From: Nocardioides plantarum
GTDB lineage: Bacteria; Actinomycetota; Actinomycetes; Propionibacteriales; Nocardioidaceae
Direction of reading: 5' to 3'
Assembly (NCBI RefSeq): GCF_006346395.1
Contig: NZ_VDMS01000005.1
Span: 372,001 to 436,000 of the forward strand
Length of the DNA: 64,000 bases
In this document: positions 42,488-51,257 of the stretch, piece after piece
Layout: every line of letters starts with the position of its first letter
Numbering within the stretch: position 1 is the stretch's first letter
Position numbers and translations under genes: made by a program
The notes under the pieces: model-generated
What the model was told of the DNA's origin: nothing
The model's input: only the letters and a program-made list of their open reading frames with translations
Databases searched by the model: none

Positions 42488-42898
42488 ATGCCGCTCGACG
42501 ACCCCGACATCGTGGGCCGCGCCTACCCGCCGGCCCCGCCCCACGAGGTCACCGCCGACGCCGTGCGGGCGTTCGTGGAGGCCACCGGGGCGTCGTACGA
42601 CGGAGGGCCGGCGCCGGCCACCTTCCCGATCGTCGCGGCGTTCACCGCCATGTCGACGTTCCTCGAGGCCGAGGCGCTCGACCTGTCGCGCATCGTCCAC
42701 GGCGCCCAGGAGTTCCGGCACGAGCGGCCGGTCGTGCCTGGTGACGTGCTCAGCGTCACGCTGAGGGTCGCGAGCGTCCGCTCGATCGGCGGCAACGACA
42801 TCATCGGCACCACCAGCGAGGTCACCGACGCCGACGGCGCCCTGGTGGCGACCGGCACCGCCACCCTGGTCCACCGCGGCCCCGAGGGTGGCGCCTGA
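42488..42898 (+). CDS. HadA-like (3R)-hydroxyacyl-ACP dehydratase subunit
   Basis: 136 residues, hot-dog fold of the MaoC N-terminal type: AYPPAPPHEVTADAVRAFVEATG, ATFPIV and VHGAQEFRHERPVVPGDVL (conserved in the HadA/FAS1 dehydratase family). HadA subunits lack the catalytic hydratase motif and bind substrate. Its stop overlaps the HadB-like start (TGATG), so they form a heterodimer operon. Confidence 0.88.
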   Translation: MPLDDPDIVGRAYPPAPPHEVTADAVRAFVEATGASYDGGPAPATFPIVAAFTAMSTFLEAEALDLSRIVHGAQEFRHERPVVPGDVLSVTLRVASVRSIGGNDIIGTTSEVTDADGALVATGTATLVHRGPEGGA

Positions 42899-43278
42899 TG
42901 GGCACGCAGCTCGAGCCGGTCAGCTACCGGCTGACCCGCGACGACCTCGTCGCGTACGCCGCCGCCAGCGGCGACCACAACCCGATCCACCAGGACCAGG
43001 AGATCGCCCTCGCGGTCGGGCTGCCGGGGGTGATCGCCCACGGCATGCTCACCCTCGCGCTGGCCGCGCGCTACGTCGACGAGCACCTCGGCGAGCGCGG
43101 TCGCATCGCCACCATCGGGGCCAAGTTCGCCAAGCCGGTCGTCGTGCCGGTCGAGGGCGTCGACGTCGTCGTCTCCGGCACCCGCAAGGACGACGACACG
43201 ATCGTGCTGGCCGTCACCTGCGAGGGCGTCGACGTCCTGCGCGGCTGCAAGGTGACCCTGCGGGGCGCCGCCGCGTGA
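42898..43278 (+). CDS. HadB-like MaoC dehydratase catalytic subunit
   Basis: 126 residues with the hydratase-2 motif YAAASGDHNPIHQD (catalytic Asp and His) and HGMLTLALAARYV. With the preceding HadA-like protein it would dehydrate beta-hydroxyacyl-ACP during fatty-acid elongation. In mycobacteria this pair elongates mycolic-acid precursors; no mycolate genes are seen here. The stop overlaps the murB start. Confidence 0.9.
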   Translation: MGTQLEPVSYRLTRDDLVAYAAASGDHNPIHQDQEIALAVGLPGVIAHGMLTLALAARYVDEHLGERGRIATIGAKFAKPVVVPVEGVDVVVSGTRKDDDTIVLAVTCEGVDVLRGCKVTLRGAAA

Positions 43279-44309
43279 CCGACCTGCGCCACCACACCAC
43301 CCTGCGCCTCGGGGGTCCCGCACGACGCTGGGTCACCGCCACCACCGAGGCCGAGCTCGTCGAGGCCGTGTCGGCCGCCGACGCCGCGGGCGAGCCGGTG
43401 CTGGTGCTGGGCGGCGGCAGCAACCTCGTCGTCGCCGACGCCGGGTTCGACGGCACCGTCGTCGAGGTCGCGACCCGCGGCATCCTCGCCGACCACGACT
43501 CCGACGACCCGACCTGCGGGGGAGTGCTGGTCACCGTCGCCGCCGGCGAGTCGTGGGACGTCCTGGTCGCCCACGCCGTCGCCCACGGCTGGGTCGGGGT
43601 CGAGGCGCTGTCCGGCATCCCCGGCTCCGTGGGCGCCACCCCGGTGCAGAACGTCGGCGCCTACGGCCAGGAGGTCTCCCAGACCGTCGCTCGGGTCCGG
43701 GTCTGGGACCGCCGGCTGCAGGGCGTGCGCACCTTCGCCGGACCCGACTGCGACTTCGGCTACCGCCACTCGCGGTTCAAGGCCGACCCCGGCCGCCACG
43801 TCGTCCTCGACGTCACCTTCCAGCTCGCGGTCGGCACGCTGAGCGCCCCGGTCGGCTACGCCGAGCTGGCCCGCACCCTCGGCGTCGAGCCCGGCGCGCG
43901 CGCACCGCTGGCGCAGGTGCGCGAGGCGGTGCTCGGCCTGCGCCGGGGCAAGGGCATGGTCCTCGACCCCGCCGACCACGACACCTGGAGCGCCGGCTCG
44001 TTCTTCACCAACCCGGTCCTGCCGGTCGCCGACGTGCCCGACGGCGCGCCGACCTGGCCCGCCGACGACGGGCTCGTCAAGACCAGCGCCGCCTGGCTCA
44101 TCGAGCACGCCGGGTTCACCAAGGGCTACGCCGTGCACCCCGACGCCGCCGCCCGGCTCTCGAGCAAGCACACGCTGGCCCTCACCAACCGCGGAGACGC
44201 GACCACCGACGACCTGCTGGCGCTGGCCCGCGCCGTGCGTGACGGCGTGCGCTCGGCGTACGGCGTGACGCTGGTCAACGAGCCGGTGCTCGTCGGCTGC
44301 GAGCTCTAG
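43275..44309 (+). CDS. murB: UDP-N-acetylenolpyruvoylglucosamine reductase
   Basis: 344 residues. Family signs: HTTLRLGGPA at the start, LGGGSNLVVAD (FAD), VGVEALSGIPGSVGATPVQNVGAYGQE, GYRHSRFK, the Ser-containing SAGSFFTNPV (active-site Ser) and HTLALTNRG near the end. It uses NADPH and FAD to make UDP-MurNAc for peptidoglycan. GTG start at the GTGA overlap with the HadB-like gene. Confidence 0.96.
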   Translation: MTDLRHHTTLRLGGPARRWVTATTEAELVEAVSAADAAGEPVLVLGGGSNLVVADAGFDGTVVEVATRGILADHDSDDPTCGGVLVTVAAGESWDVLVAHAVAHGWVGVEALSGIPGSVGATPVQNVGAYGQEVSQTVARVRVWDRRLQGVRTFAGPDCDFGYRHSRFKADPGRHVVLDVTFQLAVGTLSAPVGYAELARTLGVEPGARAPLAQVREAVLGLRRGKGMVLDPADHDTWSAGSFFTNPVLPVADVPDGAPTWPADDGLVKTSAAWLIEHAGFTKGYAVHPDAAARLSSKHTLALTNRGDATTDDLLALARAVRDGVRSAYGVTLVNEPVLVGCEL

Positions 44310-44312
44310 CCC

Positions 44313-44783
44313 TCAGGGGCCGGCCACGCTGATGAAGAGGCCGAGCAGCACGATCCCGACCCCGACCACCGCGAGCGCGATCGCCGAGCCGATCAGTCCG
44401 GTCACGAACGCCGCCGTCGCGATGCCCGGGTTGGTGTAGCGCCCGGGATCCTGCTCGATCTCCTTGCGGGCCCGGGCCCCGAGAGCGATGGCGAACGGTC
44501 CGGTCAGCGACCCGACGATCGAGAAGCAGGTCACCTGGATCAGCAGCGAGGACACCACGCTGACGATCCCGAGCACCAGGGCGGCGATGGCGCCGGCGTG
44601 CGGCTGGGCGAACGGGTGGCCCTGCGCGGTCGGTGCGTACGGCGTGTAGCCCGCCGGGGCCGCGGGCGGCGAGACGTAGGGACTCGAGGCCTCGCCGTAC
44701 GCCGGGGCCTGCTCGCCCGAGGGGGAGGCCGGCTCGGCGAGGGAGTCAGGCGTCTCGTCCGGGGTCCCGGGCTGCTGCGTCAC
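44313..44783 (-). CDS. DUF4190-type membrane protein
   Basis: 156 residues: a Pro/Ala/Tyr-rich cytoplasmic N-terminus (residues 1-60) and two membrane helices around GAIAALVLGIVSVVSSLLI and ATAAFVTGLIGSAIALAVVGVGIVLLGL, separated by GARARKEIEQDPGRYTNPG, the DUF4190 pattern. GTG start. Convergent with murB, 3 bases apart. Function unknown. Confidence 0.88.
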   Translation of the reverse strand: MTQQPGTPDETPDSLAEPASPSGEQAPAYGEASSPYVSPPAAPAGYTPYAPTAQGHPFAQPHAGAIAALVLGIVSVVSSLLIQVTCFSIVGSLTGPFAIALGARARKEIEQDPGRYTNPGIATAAFVTGLIGSAIALAVVGVGIVLLGLFISVAGP

Positions 44784-44795
44784 GCCCGGATCATG

Positions 44796-45866
44796 TCACC
44801 GGGAGCCGGGACCGTGCTCCAGCCAGTCGTCGACCGCGGCGAGCGCCGCGACGCGCAGCTCGTCGGGGGCTCGCGAGGCCCGCAGCGACATCCGGGCCAG
44901 CTCGGCCAGGGTCGCGTCGTCGAGCTCGTGCGCCGCGCGCATCGTGGCGTACTGCGCCGCGAGCTGCGAGCCGAACAGCAACGGGTCGTCGGCGCCGAGC
45001 GCGACGGTGGCCCCGGCCTCCAGCAGCGTCGGCAGCGGCACCGAGGTGAGGTCGGAGTAGACACCGAGCGCGACGTTGGAGACGGGACAGACCTCGAGCG
45101 CCACCCCGGCATCGACGATGCGGGCCAGCAGGTCGGGGTCCTCGGCGCAGCGGACCCCGTGACCGAGGCGGTCGGCGTGCAGGGTGTCGAGGCAGGTACG
45201 GACGTGGTCGGGTCCGCGCAGCTCGCCGCCGTGCGGCACCAGCGCGAGCCCGGCGCGCTCCGCGATCGCGAACGCGCCCGCGAAGTCGGCGGTGCGGCCG
45301 CGGCGCTCGTCGTTGGACAGCCCGAACCCGACGACACCGCGGCCGGCGTACTGCCCCGCGAGCCGGGCCAGGGTGCGTGCGTCGAGCGGGTGTCGGGTGC
45401 GGTTGGCCGCCACGACGACCCCGATGCCGAGACCCGTGCGCTCGCTCGCGTCGCGCACGGCGTCGAGCACCAGGTCGGTGAAGGCGGTGATGCCGCCGAA
45501 CCGGGCGGCGTACCCGCTGGGGTCGACCTGGATCTCGAGCCACCGCCCGCCGTCGCGCACGTCGTCCTCGGCCGTCTCCAGCACCAGTCGGCGTACGTCG
45601 GCCTCGGTGCGCAGCACGGAGCGCGCGACGTCGTAGAGGCGCTGGAAGCGGAACCAGCCCTTCTCGTCGGCCGCGCTCAGCTGCGGCGGCCACTCCGAGA
45701 CCAGCGAGTCGGGCAGGGCGATGCCGTCGCGCTCGGCGAGCTCGAGCAGCGTGCCGTGCCGCATCGACCCGGTGAAGTGCAGGTGCAGGTGCGCCTTCGG
45801 CAGTGCCCGCACGTCACGGACGGTCGTCGGGGACGGCGCCCCGGCACCCGTGTCCGGATAACTCAC
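44796..45866 (-). CDS. add: Adenosine deaminase
   Basis: 356 residues. Zinc site HLHLHFTGSM near the N-terminus, GFGLSNDE, PHGGELRGPDHVRTCLDTLHADRLGHGVR and ALGADDPLLFGSQLA match the adenosine/AMP deaminase family (His, Glu, His, Asp-Asp). It deaminates adenosine, deoxyadenosine or a related purine. The start GTG overlaps the aminotransferase stop (GTGA); the longer frame upstream runs within that gene and is rejected. Confidence 0.93.
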   Translation of the reverse strand: MSYPDTGAGAPSPTTVRDVRALPKAHLHLHFTGSMRHGTLLELAERDGIALPDSLVSEWPPQLSAADEKGWFRFQRLYDVARSVLRTEADVRRLVLETAEDDVRDGGRWLEIQVDPSGYAARFGGITAFTDLVLDAVRDASERTGLGIGVVVAANRTRHPLDARTLARLAGQYAGRGVVGFGLSNDERRGRTADFAGAFAIAERAGLALVPHGGELRGPDHVRTCLDTLHADRLGHGVRCAEDPDLLARIVDAGVALEVCPVSNVALGVYSDLTSVPLPTLLEAGATVALGADDPLLFGSQLAAQYATMRAAHELDDATLAELARMSLRASRAPDELRVAALAAVDDWLEHGPGSR

Positions 45867-47071
45867 GCAAACAGCTTCTGCAACCGCGTGATGCCTTCCA
45901 CGATGTCGTCGTCGCCGAGTGCGTAGGACAGTCGCAGGTAGCCGGGGGAGCCGAACGCCTCGCCGGGCACCACCGCGACCTCGCTCTTGTCGAGGATGTA
46001 GTCGGCCAGGTCGGCCGACGTCTCGACGACCGTGCCGTCGTGGTCCTTGCCGAGCAGGCCCTTGACCGACGGGTAGGCGTAGAACGCCCCACCCGGCATG
46101 GGGCACACGACGCCCTCGATCTCGTTGAGCATCGCGACGATGGTCTTGCGGCGCCGGTCGAAGGCGACCTTCATCTCCGCGACGGCCGTCAGGTCGCCCT
46201 CGAGGGCGGCGATCGCGGCACGCTGGGCGACGTTGGAGACGTTGGACGTCGCGTGGCTCTGCAGGTTGGTGGCGGCCTTGACCAGGTCCTTCGGGCCGAT
46301 CATCCAGCCGACCCGCCAGCCGGTCATCGCGTAGGTCTTGGCGACCCCGTTGACGATGACGCAGTTGTCGACCAGGAACGGGCACAGCACGGGCATCGAC
46401 CCGGTGTCGATGCCGTCGTAGACGAGGTGCTCGTAGATCTCGTCGGTCAGCACCCACAGCTCGTGGTCCTCGACCCACCGGCCGATCGCGCGGATCTCCT
46501 CGGCGGTGTAGACCGCGCCGGTCGGGTTGGACGGCGAGACGAACAGCAGCACCTTGGTCCGCTCGGTGCGGGCGGCCTCGAGCTGCTCGACGGTGACCTT
46601 GTAGTCCTGGGTCTCGTCGGCCAGCACCTCGACCGCGACGCCGCCGGCCAGCTGGATCGCCTCGGGGTAGGTCGTCCAGTACGGCGCCGGCACGATCACC
46701 TCGTCGCCCGGGTCGAGCATCGCCGCGAAGGCGGCGTAGATGGCCTGCTTGCCGCCGTTGGTGACCAGCACCTGGGCCGGCTCGATCTCGAGACCGCTGT
46801 CGCGCCTGGTCTTGTCGGCGATGGCCTTCTTGAGCTCCGGCAGCCCGCCGGCCGGCGTGTAGCGGTGGTTCCTGGGCTCGCGGCAGGCGTCGACGGCGGC
46901 CTCGACGATGTAGTCGGGCGTGGGGAAGTCGGGCTCACCAGCACCGAAGCCGATCACCGGGCGGCCCTCGGCCTTGAGGGCCTTCGCCTTGGCGTCGACC
47001 TTCAGCGTGGCCGACTCGGCGATGGCGCCGATGCGGGCGGAGACTCGTCTGTCGCGGGGGCTCGAAGTCAT
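45863..47071 (-). CDS. Class I/II pyridoxal-phosphate aminotransferase (aspartate-type)
   Basis: 402 residues of fold type I. GAGEPDFPTPDYI, the phosphate-binding TNGGKQAIYAAF, FVSPSNPTGAVY, TDEIYEHLVYDG, the PLP Lys in GVAKTYAMTGWRVGW and C-terminal YLRLSYALGDDDI identify an aspartate aminotransferase-like enzyme (AspC/AspB, subgroup Ib). MTSSPRDRR is the start at 47071; the in-frame extension upstream crosses tRNA-Trp and is rejected. Confidence 0.94.
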   Translation of the reverse strand: MTSSPRDRRVSARIGAIAESATLKVDAKAKALKAEGRPVIGFGAGEPDFPTPDYIVEAAVDACREPRNHRYTPAGGLPELKKAIADKTRRDSGLEIEPAQVLVTNGGKQAIYAAFAAMLDPGDEVIVPAPYWTTYPEAIQLAGGVAVEVLADETQDYKVTVEQLEAARTERTKVLLFVSPSNPTGAVYTAEEIRAIGRWVEDHELWVLTDEIYEHLVYDGIDTGSMPVLCPFLVDNCVIVNGVAKTYAMTGWRVGWMIGPKDLVKAATNLQSHATSNVSNVAQRAAIAALEGDLTAVAEMKVAFDRRRKTIVAMLNEIEGVVCPMPGGAFYAYPSVKGLLGKDHDGTVVETSADLADYILDKSEVAVVPGEAFGSPGYLRLSYALGDDDIVEGITRLQKLFA

Positions 47072-47298
47072 GGGGCCATCGTAGGGTGGCGCCGATCGAC
47101 CCTCGAGGCCGATCTCGGTGCGGTGGACCGGGCGCCGGACCGGGCGCCCCCGCAGTGGCCGGCACCCCCGGGTGCGGGGCTTTCGGGGAGACGTTTGGAC
47201 GCGGCTCACCATCGAGTCGTAGACTCCCCGACTGGCGGATCTCTCCGATGCTTTGCCGTGCCCGTAGCCGGGCGGGCGCAGCGCGAGGAGTCCGGCGA

Positions 47299-47371
47299 AG
47301 GGCACTAGCTCAACTGGCAGAGCATCGGTCTCCAAAACCGAAGGTTGGGGGTTCAAGTCCCTCGTGCCCTG
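47299..47371 (+). tRNA. tRNA-Trp(CCA)
   Basis: 73 bases: acceptor AGGGCAC/GTGCCCT, D-arm TAGCTCAACTGGCAGAGC, anticodon stem TCGGT/ACCGA with loop CTCCAAA giving anticodon CCA, T-arm GGGGGTTCAAGTCCCTC. It stands directly upstream of secE, as in other actinobacteria. Confidence 0.97.
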
Positions 47372-47430
47372 CAACACGGCAACACAGCAGCAACCAGAGC
47401 ATCAACGACGTACGGCGAGAGGTGAGTGGC

Positions 47431-47688
47431 GTGTCGGACAGCAGCGCGGTCCGCGGTTCCCGGGACGACAGGTCCGGTGAGCCTCGCAAGCGCACCAGCA
47501 TCCCGACGTTCTACCGCCAGGTGGTCGCCGAGCTCCGCAAGGTCGTCTGGCCCACGCAGGACCAGCTGGTCACCTACTTCATCGTGGTGATGGTCTTCGT
47601 GCTCGCGATGATGGCGCTCGTCTCGGCCCTCGACCTGGGCTTCGGCAAGCTCGCCTTCGCGATCTTCGACGGCAGCGACGGCGTCTGA
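47431..47688 (+). CDS. secE: Preprotein translocase subunit SecE
   Basis: 85 residues: a charged N-terminus, then FYRQVVAELRKVVWPTQDQLVTYFIVVMVFVLAMMALVSALDLGF, the conserved WPT amphipathic helix and single transmembrane helix. It stabilises the SecYEG channel. GTG 47431 is chosen behind GAGAGG; GTG 47422 is three residues longer. First gene of the secE-nusG-rplKA set. Confidence 0.95.
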   Translation: MSDSSAVRGSRDDRSGEPRKRTSIPTFYRQVVAELRKVVWPTQDQLVTYFIVVMVFVLAMMALVSALDLGFGKLAFAIFDGSDGV

Positions 47689-47749
47689 CCGCCCGCGCGG
47701 TCCGACCGCGCCCCGCCGCCACATCCCACAGCAACTGATGGAGCAACAC

Positions 47750-48793
47750 GTGTCCGAGCAGTACGACGAGCCGGCCGCCGATGGCGAGACCGAGCTCGTG
47801 ACCCCCGAGGCCGCCGACCTGACCCCCGAGACCGTGGAGCCGGGTGAGCAGGTCGACCCGACGCCGGACGACCTCGCCGTCGACGACGACGCCGACCTCC
47901 CCCTCGAGGACGCCTCGTTCGACGACGACGTGGCCGAGGCCACCGACGGCGCTGCCGAGGGCACCGCCCCGGTCGACGTCGACAGTGACGACGACGTCGC
48001 GGCGCTCGACGACCTGCTCGACGACTCCGAGCCGGTCGCCGACCTGATCGAGGCCGAGGGCGAGGTGGCCGACGACGCCGCTGCGGAGGCCGTCGACGAG
48101 ACCGTCGACACGCTCGAGGCCGCCGAGGGCGAGGTCGTGCTCGACGAGGAGGCCGAGGTCGTCGACGAGGACCCGCTCGAGGCGTTCCGCCGTGAGCTGT
48201 GGGCCAAGCCCGGCGACTGGTTCGTGGTCCACACCTACTCCGGCATGGAGAACCGGGTGAAGTCCAACCTCGAGAACCGCATCGTCTCGCTCAACATGGA
48301 GGACTACATCCACGAGATCGTGGTTCCCATGGCCGACATCGTCGAGATCAAGAACGGCCAGCGCCGCACCCGCAAGCGCCCCTCGCACCCCGGCTACGTG
48401 CTGGTCCGCATGGACCTCACCGACGAGTCCTGGTCGACCGTGCGTCACACGCCGTCGGTGACCGGGTTCGTCGGCAACAGCCACCAGCCCGTCCCGCTGC
48501 TGATGGACGAGGTCGAGAACATGCTGGCCCCCGCCGTCCAGGCGGCCGCCGAGGTCGCCGCCGCTGCGGCCGGCACCACCGTCCCGGGCTCGGCCACCAC
48601 GGCCAAGAAGCCCATCGAGGTCGCGGACTTCTCGATCTCCGACTCGGTCATGGTCGTCGACGGCCCGTTCGCGACGCTGCACGCCACGATCACCGAGATC
48701 AACGCCGAGGCCCAGCGGGTCAAGGCGCTGGTCGAGATCTTCGGTCGCGAGACCCCCGTCGAGCTCAGCTTCAACCAGATTCAGCGCGTCTGA
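47750..48793 (+). CDS. nusG: Transcription termination/antitermination factor NusG with long acidic extension
   Basis: 347 residues, about twice the usual 170-190. Residues 1-150 are an Asp/Glu-rich, Ala-rich extension. The NGN domain begins KPGDWFVVHTYSGMENRVKSNL near 154 and the KOW domain (DSVMVVDGPFATLHATITEI) is C-terminal; HPGYVLVRMDLTDESW and GFVGN are conserved. An insertion rich in Ala (VQAAAEVAAAAAGTT) lies before the KOW. NusG contacts RNA polymerase and Rho. GTG 47750 follows GGAG; ATG 47738 is an alternative. Confidence 0.94.
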   Translation: MSEQYDEPAADGETELVTPEAADLTPETVEPGEQVDPTPDDLAVDDDADLPLEDASFDDDVAEATDGAAEGTAPVDVDSDDDVAALDDLLDDSEPVADLIEAEGEVADDAAAEAVDETVDTLEAAEGEVVLDEEAEVVDEDPLEAFRRELWAKPGDWFVVHTYSGMENRVKSNLENRIVSLNMEDYIHEIVVPMADIVEIKNGQRRTRKRPSHPGYVLVRMDLTDESWSTVRHTPSVTGFVGNSHQPVPLLMDEVENMLAPAVQAAAEVAAAAAGTTVPGSATTAKKPIEVADFSISDSVMVVDGPFATLHATITEINAEAQRVKALVEIFGRETPVELSFNQIQRV

Positions 48794-48942
48794 GTCGGGC
48801 GGGCCCGCTGTGACGAGCGGGCCGTACCGTCCCGTCAGCGCGATTTCGTCCTGGCGGTACGGCGTACCACACTAGACAGTCGAAACACCCGTGGCAGGGG
48901 GCCCCGCGCCCTCGTCATGACCACACGAGAAGGAAGAGAACC

Positions 48943-49371
48943 ATGCCTCCCAAGAAGAAGATCGCCGCACTGGTCAAGGTGCAGCTCCAGGCCGGCGCCG
49001 CGACCCCGGCCCCGCCGGTCGGTACCGCCCTGGGTCCCCACGGCGTCAACATCATGGAGTTCTGCAAGGCCTACAACGCCCAGACGGAGTCCATGCGCGG
49101 CAACGTCATCCCCGTCGAGATCACCATCTACGAGGACCGGACGTTCACGTTCATCACCAAGACCCCGCCGGCTGCCGAGCTGATCAAGAAGGCTGCTGGT
49201 CTGTCGAAGGGCTCGGGCGTCCCGCACAAGGAGAAGGTCGGCAAGCTGACCAAGGACCAGGTGCGCGAGATCGCGACCACCAAGCTCCCCGACCTCAACG
49301 CCAACAGCATCGAGGCCGCCATGAAGACGGTCGAGGGCACCGCCCGCTCGATGGGCATCACGACCGAGTAA
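48943..49371 (+). CDS. rplK: 50S ribosomal protein L11
   Basis: 142 residues with PPVGTALGPHGVNIMEFCKAYNA and PPAAELIKKAAG, the classical L11 pattern (RNA-binding C-terminal domain with KLPDLNANSIEAAMKTVEGTARSMGI). Start ATG after AGGAAGAGAACC. Binds the GTPase centre of 23S rRNA. Confidence 0.98.
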   Translation: MPPKKKIAALVKVQLQAGAATPAPPVGTALGPHGVNIMEFCKAYNAQTESMRGNVIPVEITIYEDRTFTFITKTPPAAELIKKAAGLSKGSGVPHKEKVGKLTKDQVREIATTKLPDLNANSIEAAMKTVEGTARSMGITTE

Positions 49372-49456
49372 CACCCCGTGGCAGGGCCCTCTCGGGCCCA
49401 CTCCGACCACACCGCGCGAGAGCGATCGCGCATCCCACAACCGAGAAGAGATTCCG

Positions 49457-50176
49457 ATGCAGCGCAGCAAGACCTACCGCGCGGCCGAAGAGACGTTCGA
49501 CAAGGACGAGCTCTACGCCCCGCTGACCGCGATCAAGATCGCGAAGACCGCCAGCAAGAAGAAGTTCGACGAGACCCTCGACGTCGTGATGCGTCTCGGC
49601 GTCGACCCCCGCAAGGCCGACCAGATGGTGCGCGGCACCGTCAACCTGCCCCACGGCACGGGCAAGACCGCCCGCGTCCTGGTGTTCGCCAACGGTGACA
49701 AGGCCGAGGCCGCCACCGCGGCCGGTGCCGACATCGTCGGTGGCGACGAGCTCATCGACAAGGTGGCCGGCGGCTGGCTCGACTTCGACGCCGTCGTCGC
49801 CACGCCCGACATGATGGGCAAGGTCGGCCGGCTCGGCCGCGTGCTCGGTCCCCGTGGCCTGATGCCCAACCCCAAGACCGGCACCGTCACGCCCGACCCG
49901 GCCAAGGCGGTCACCGACATCAAGGGCGGCAAGATCGAGTTCCGCGTCGACCGGCACGCCAACCTGCACTTCATCATCGGCAAGGCCTCGTTCAGCGAGA
50001 CCGCCCTGGCCGAGAACTACGCCTCGGCGCTCGAGGAGGTGCTGCGGCTCAAGCCGGCCAGCTCCAAGGGTCGCTACATCAAGAAGGTCACGGTCTCCAC
50101 GACCATGGGCCCCGGCATCCAGGTCGACCCCAACCGCACGCGCAACGTCGCGTCCGAGGAGGAGGGCGAGGCCTGA
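49457..50176 (+). CDS. rplA: 50S ribosomal protein L1
   Basis: 239 residues: YRAAEETFDKDELYAPLTAIKIAK, VMRLGVDPRKADQMVRGTVNLPHGTGK, DMMGKVGRLGRVLGPRGLMPNPKTGTV are diagnostic L1 signatures. ATG after GAGAAGAG. Forms the L1 stalk at the E site. Follows rplK with an 85-base gap. Confidence 0.98.
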   Translation: MQRSKTYRAAEETFDKDELYAPLTAIKIAKTASKKKFDETLDVVMRLGVDPRKADQMVRGTVNLPHGTGKTARVLVFANGDKAEAATAAGADIVGGDELIDKVAGGWLDFDAVVATPDMMGKVGRLGRVLGPRGLMPNPKTGTVTPDPAKAVTDIKGGKIEFRVDRHANLHFIIGKASFSETALAENYASALEEVLRLKPASSKGRYIKKVTVSTTMGPGIQVDPNRTRNVASEEEGEA

Positions 50177-50199
50177 GCCTCCCTCCACTCGACGTACGT

Positions 50200-50228
50200 C
50201 GGCCCGTCCAGCTCTGCTGGGCGGGCCG
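50200..50228 (+). terminator. Hairpin after rplA
   Basis: A 13-base stem with one G-T pair, CGGCCCGTCCAGC/GCTGGGCGGGCCG, and a TCT loop. No T-run follows, as is common in high-GC actinobacteria. It separates the rplKA unit from the rplJL leader. Confidence 0.6.
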
Positions 50229-50289
50229 TCGCCGTTCCCGGTGCCACAGATTTGGCCCATCCTCGTGCGCGCCGTACAGTTCGGACCTG

Positions 50290-50460
50290 AAACCAGAGAC
50301 CGCCGGTTGTCAGGCTGTGCATGCAGTCAGACCGAAGGTGCCGCAGCGATGCGGACGGCCCGCGCAGGATTCGGAGCAGAAGCCCTCGTTCGAGGTCCAC
50401 GCCCTGAGCCCCGCGCTCGGGGCGTTCGTCATCTCCGAGGGGCCGGGCGACGGTCTCACC
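50290..50460 (+). promoter_or_regulatory. Ribosomal protein L10 leader RNA
   Basis: The leader before rplJ contains the kink-turn-like segment GAAGGTGCCGCAGCGATGCGG near 50333 and CGCGCAGGATTCGGAGCAGAAGCC near 50361, characteristic of actinobacterial L10 leaders where L10(L12)4 binds its mRNA and represses rplJL. The later GGGGCCGGGCGACGG hairpin may sequester the ribosome-binding site (GGAAGGAG). Boundaries are approximate. Confidence 0.75.
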
Positions 50461-50476
50461 GTCCGGAAGGAGACCC

Positions 50477-51178
50477 ATGGCGCGGGCAGACCGAAACGCC
50501 GCCGTCGCGGAGATCGTTGAGTCCTTCAACGATTCCGCCGGTGCCGTGCTGACCGAGTACCGCGGTCTCACCGTCAAGGAGCTGCAGGACCTGCGCCGCT
50601 CCCTCGGTGAGAACGCCAGCTACGCCGTGGTCAAGAACACGCTGGCCAAGATCGCCGCCAACAAGGTGGGCATCAGCGGCTTCGACGACCTGCTCACCGG
50701 CCCGACCGCCATCGCCTTCATCAGCGGTGACGTGGTCGAGGCGGCCAAGGGTCTGCGTGACTTTGCCAAGGCCAACCCCGCCCTTGTCATCAAGGGTGGA
50801 GTCCTCGACGGCAACATCCTCGACGCGAAGGAGATCGCCAAGCTGGCCGATCTCGAGTCGCGCGAGGTGCTCCTGGGCAAGCTCGCGGGCGCCATGCTCG
50901 CGTCGCTGTCGCAGGCCGTCTACCTCCTCAACGCGCCTCTCGCCCAGGCCGCCCGTCTCGCGGGTGCGCTGCAGGCCAAGGCCGAGGAGGACCCCTCGAT
51001 CCTCGCAGGTGGTGCGGGCACGCCCGCCGCCGCCGAGGAGGCCCCGGCCGACGAGGCTGCTGCTGACGAGGCCCCCGCCGAGGAGGTGACCGAGGCTGCT
51101 GCAGAGCAGACCGAGGACGCCCCCGCCGCGGAGGCCCCCGAGGCCGCTGCCGAGGAGTCCGAGACCACCGAAGCCTGA
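50477..51178 (+). CDS. rplJ: 50S ribosomal protein L10 with acidic tail
   Basis: 233 residues against about 170 usual. The core (RNAAVAEIVESFNDSAGAVLTEYRGLTVKELQDLRRSL) is typical L10. The last 58 residues, after SILAGGAGTP, are an Ala/Glu/Asp-rich extension. Start ATG after GGAAGGAG. L10 binds 23S rRNA and anchors L7/L12 dimers. Confidence 0.97.
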   Translation: MARADRNAAVAEIVESFNDSAGAVLTEYRGLTVKELQDLRRSLGENASYAVVKNTLAKIAANKVGISGFDDLLTGPTAIAFISGDVVEAAKGLRDFAKANPALVIKGGVLDGNILDAKEIAKLADLESREVLLGKLAGAMLASLSQAVYLLNAPLAQAARLAGALQAKAEEDPSILAGGAGTPAAAEEAPADEAAADEAPAEEVTEAAAEQTEDAPAAEAPEAAAEESETTEA

Positions 51179-51257
51179 TCCTCAGGCCGACCACACCACC
51201 TGAAACCCCGGTACGCCGCCGCCTGGCGTCGTACCACCGAATGGAAGGAACGCCACC

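Noticed and set aside
47086..47430. Upstream extension of secE
   Set aside because: It crosses tRNA-Trp and is Arg/Gly-rich; GTG 47431 has a ribosome-binding site and gives a normal SecE.
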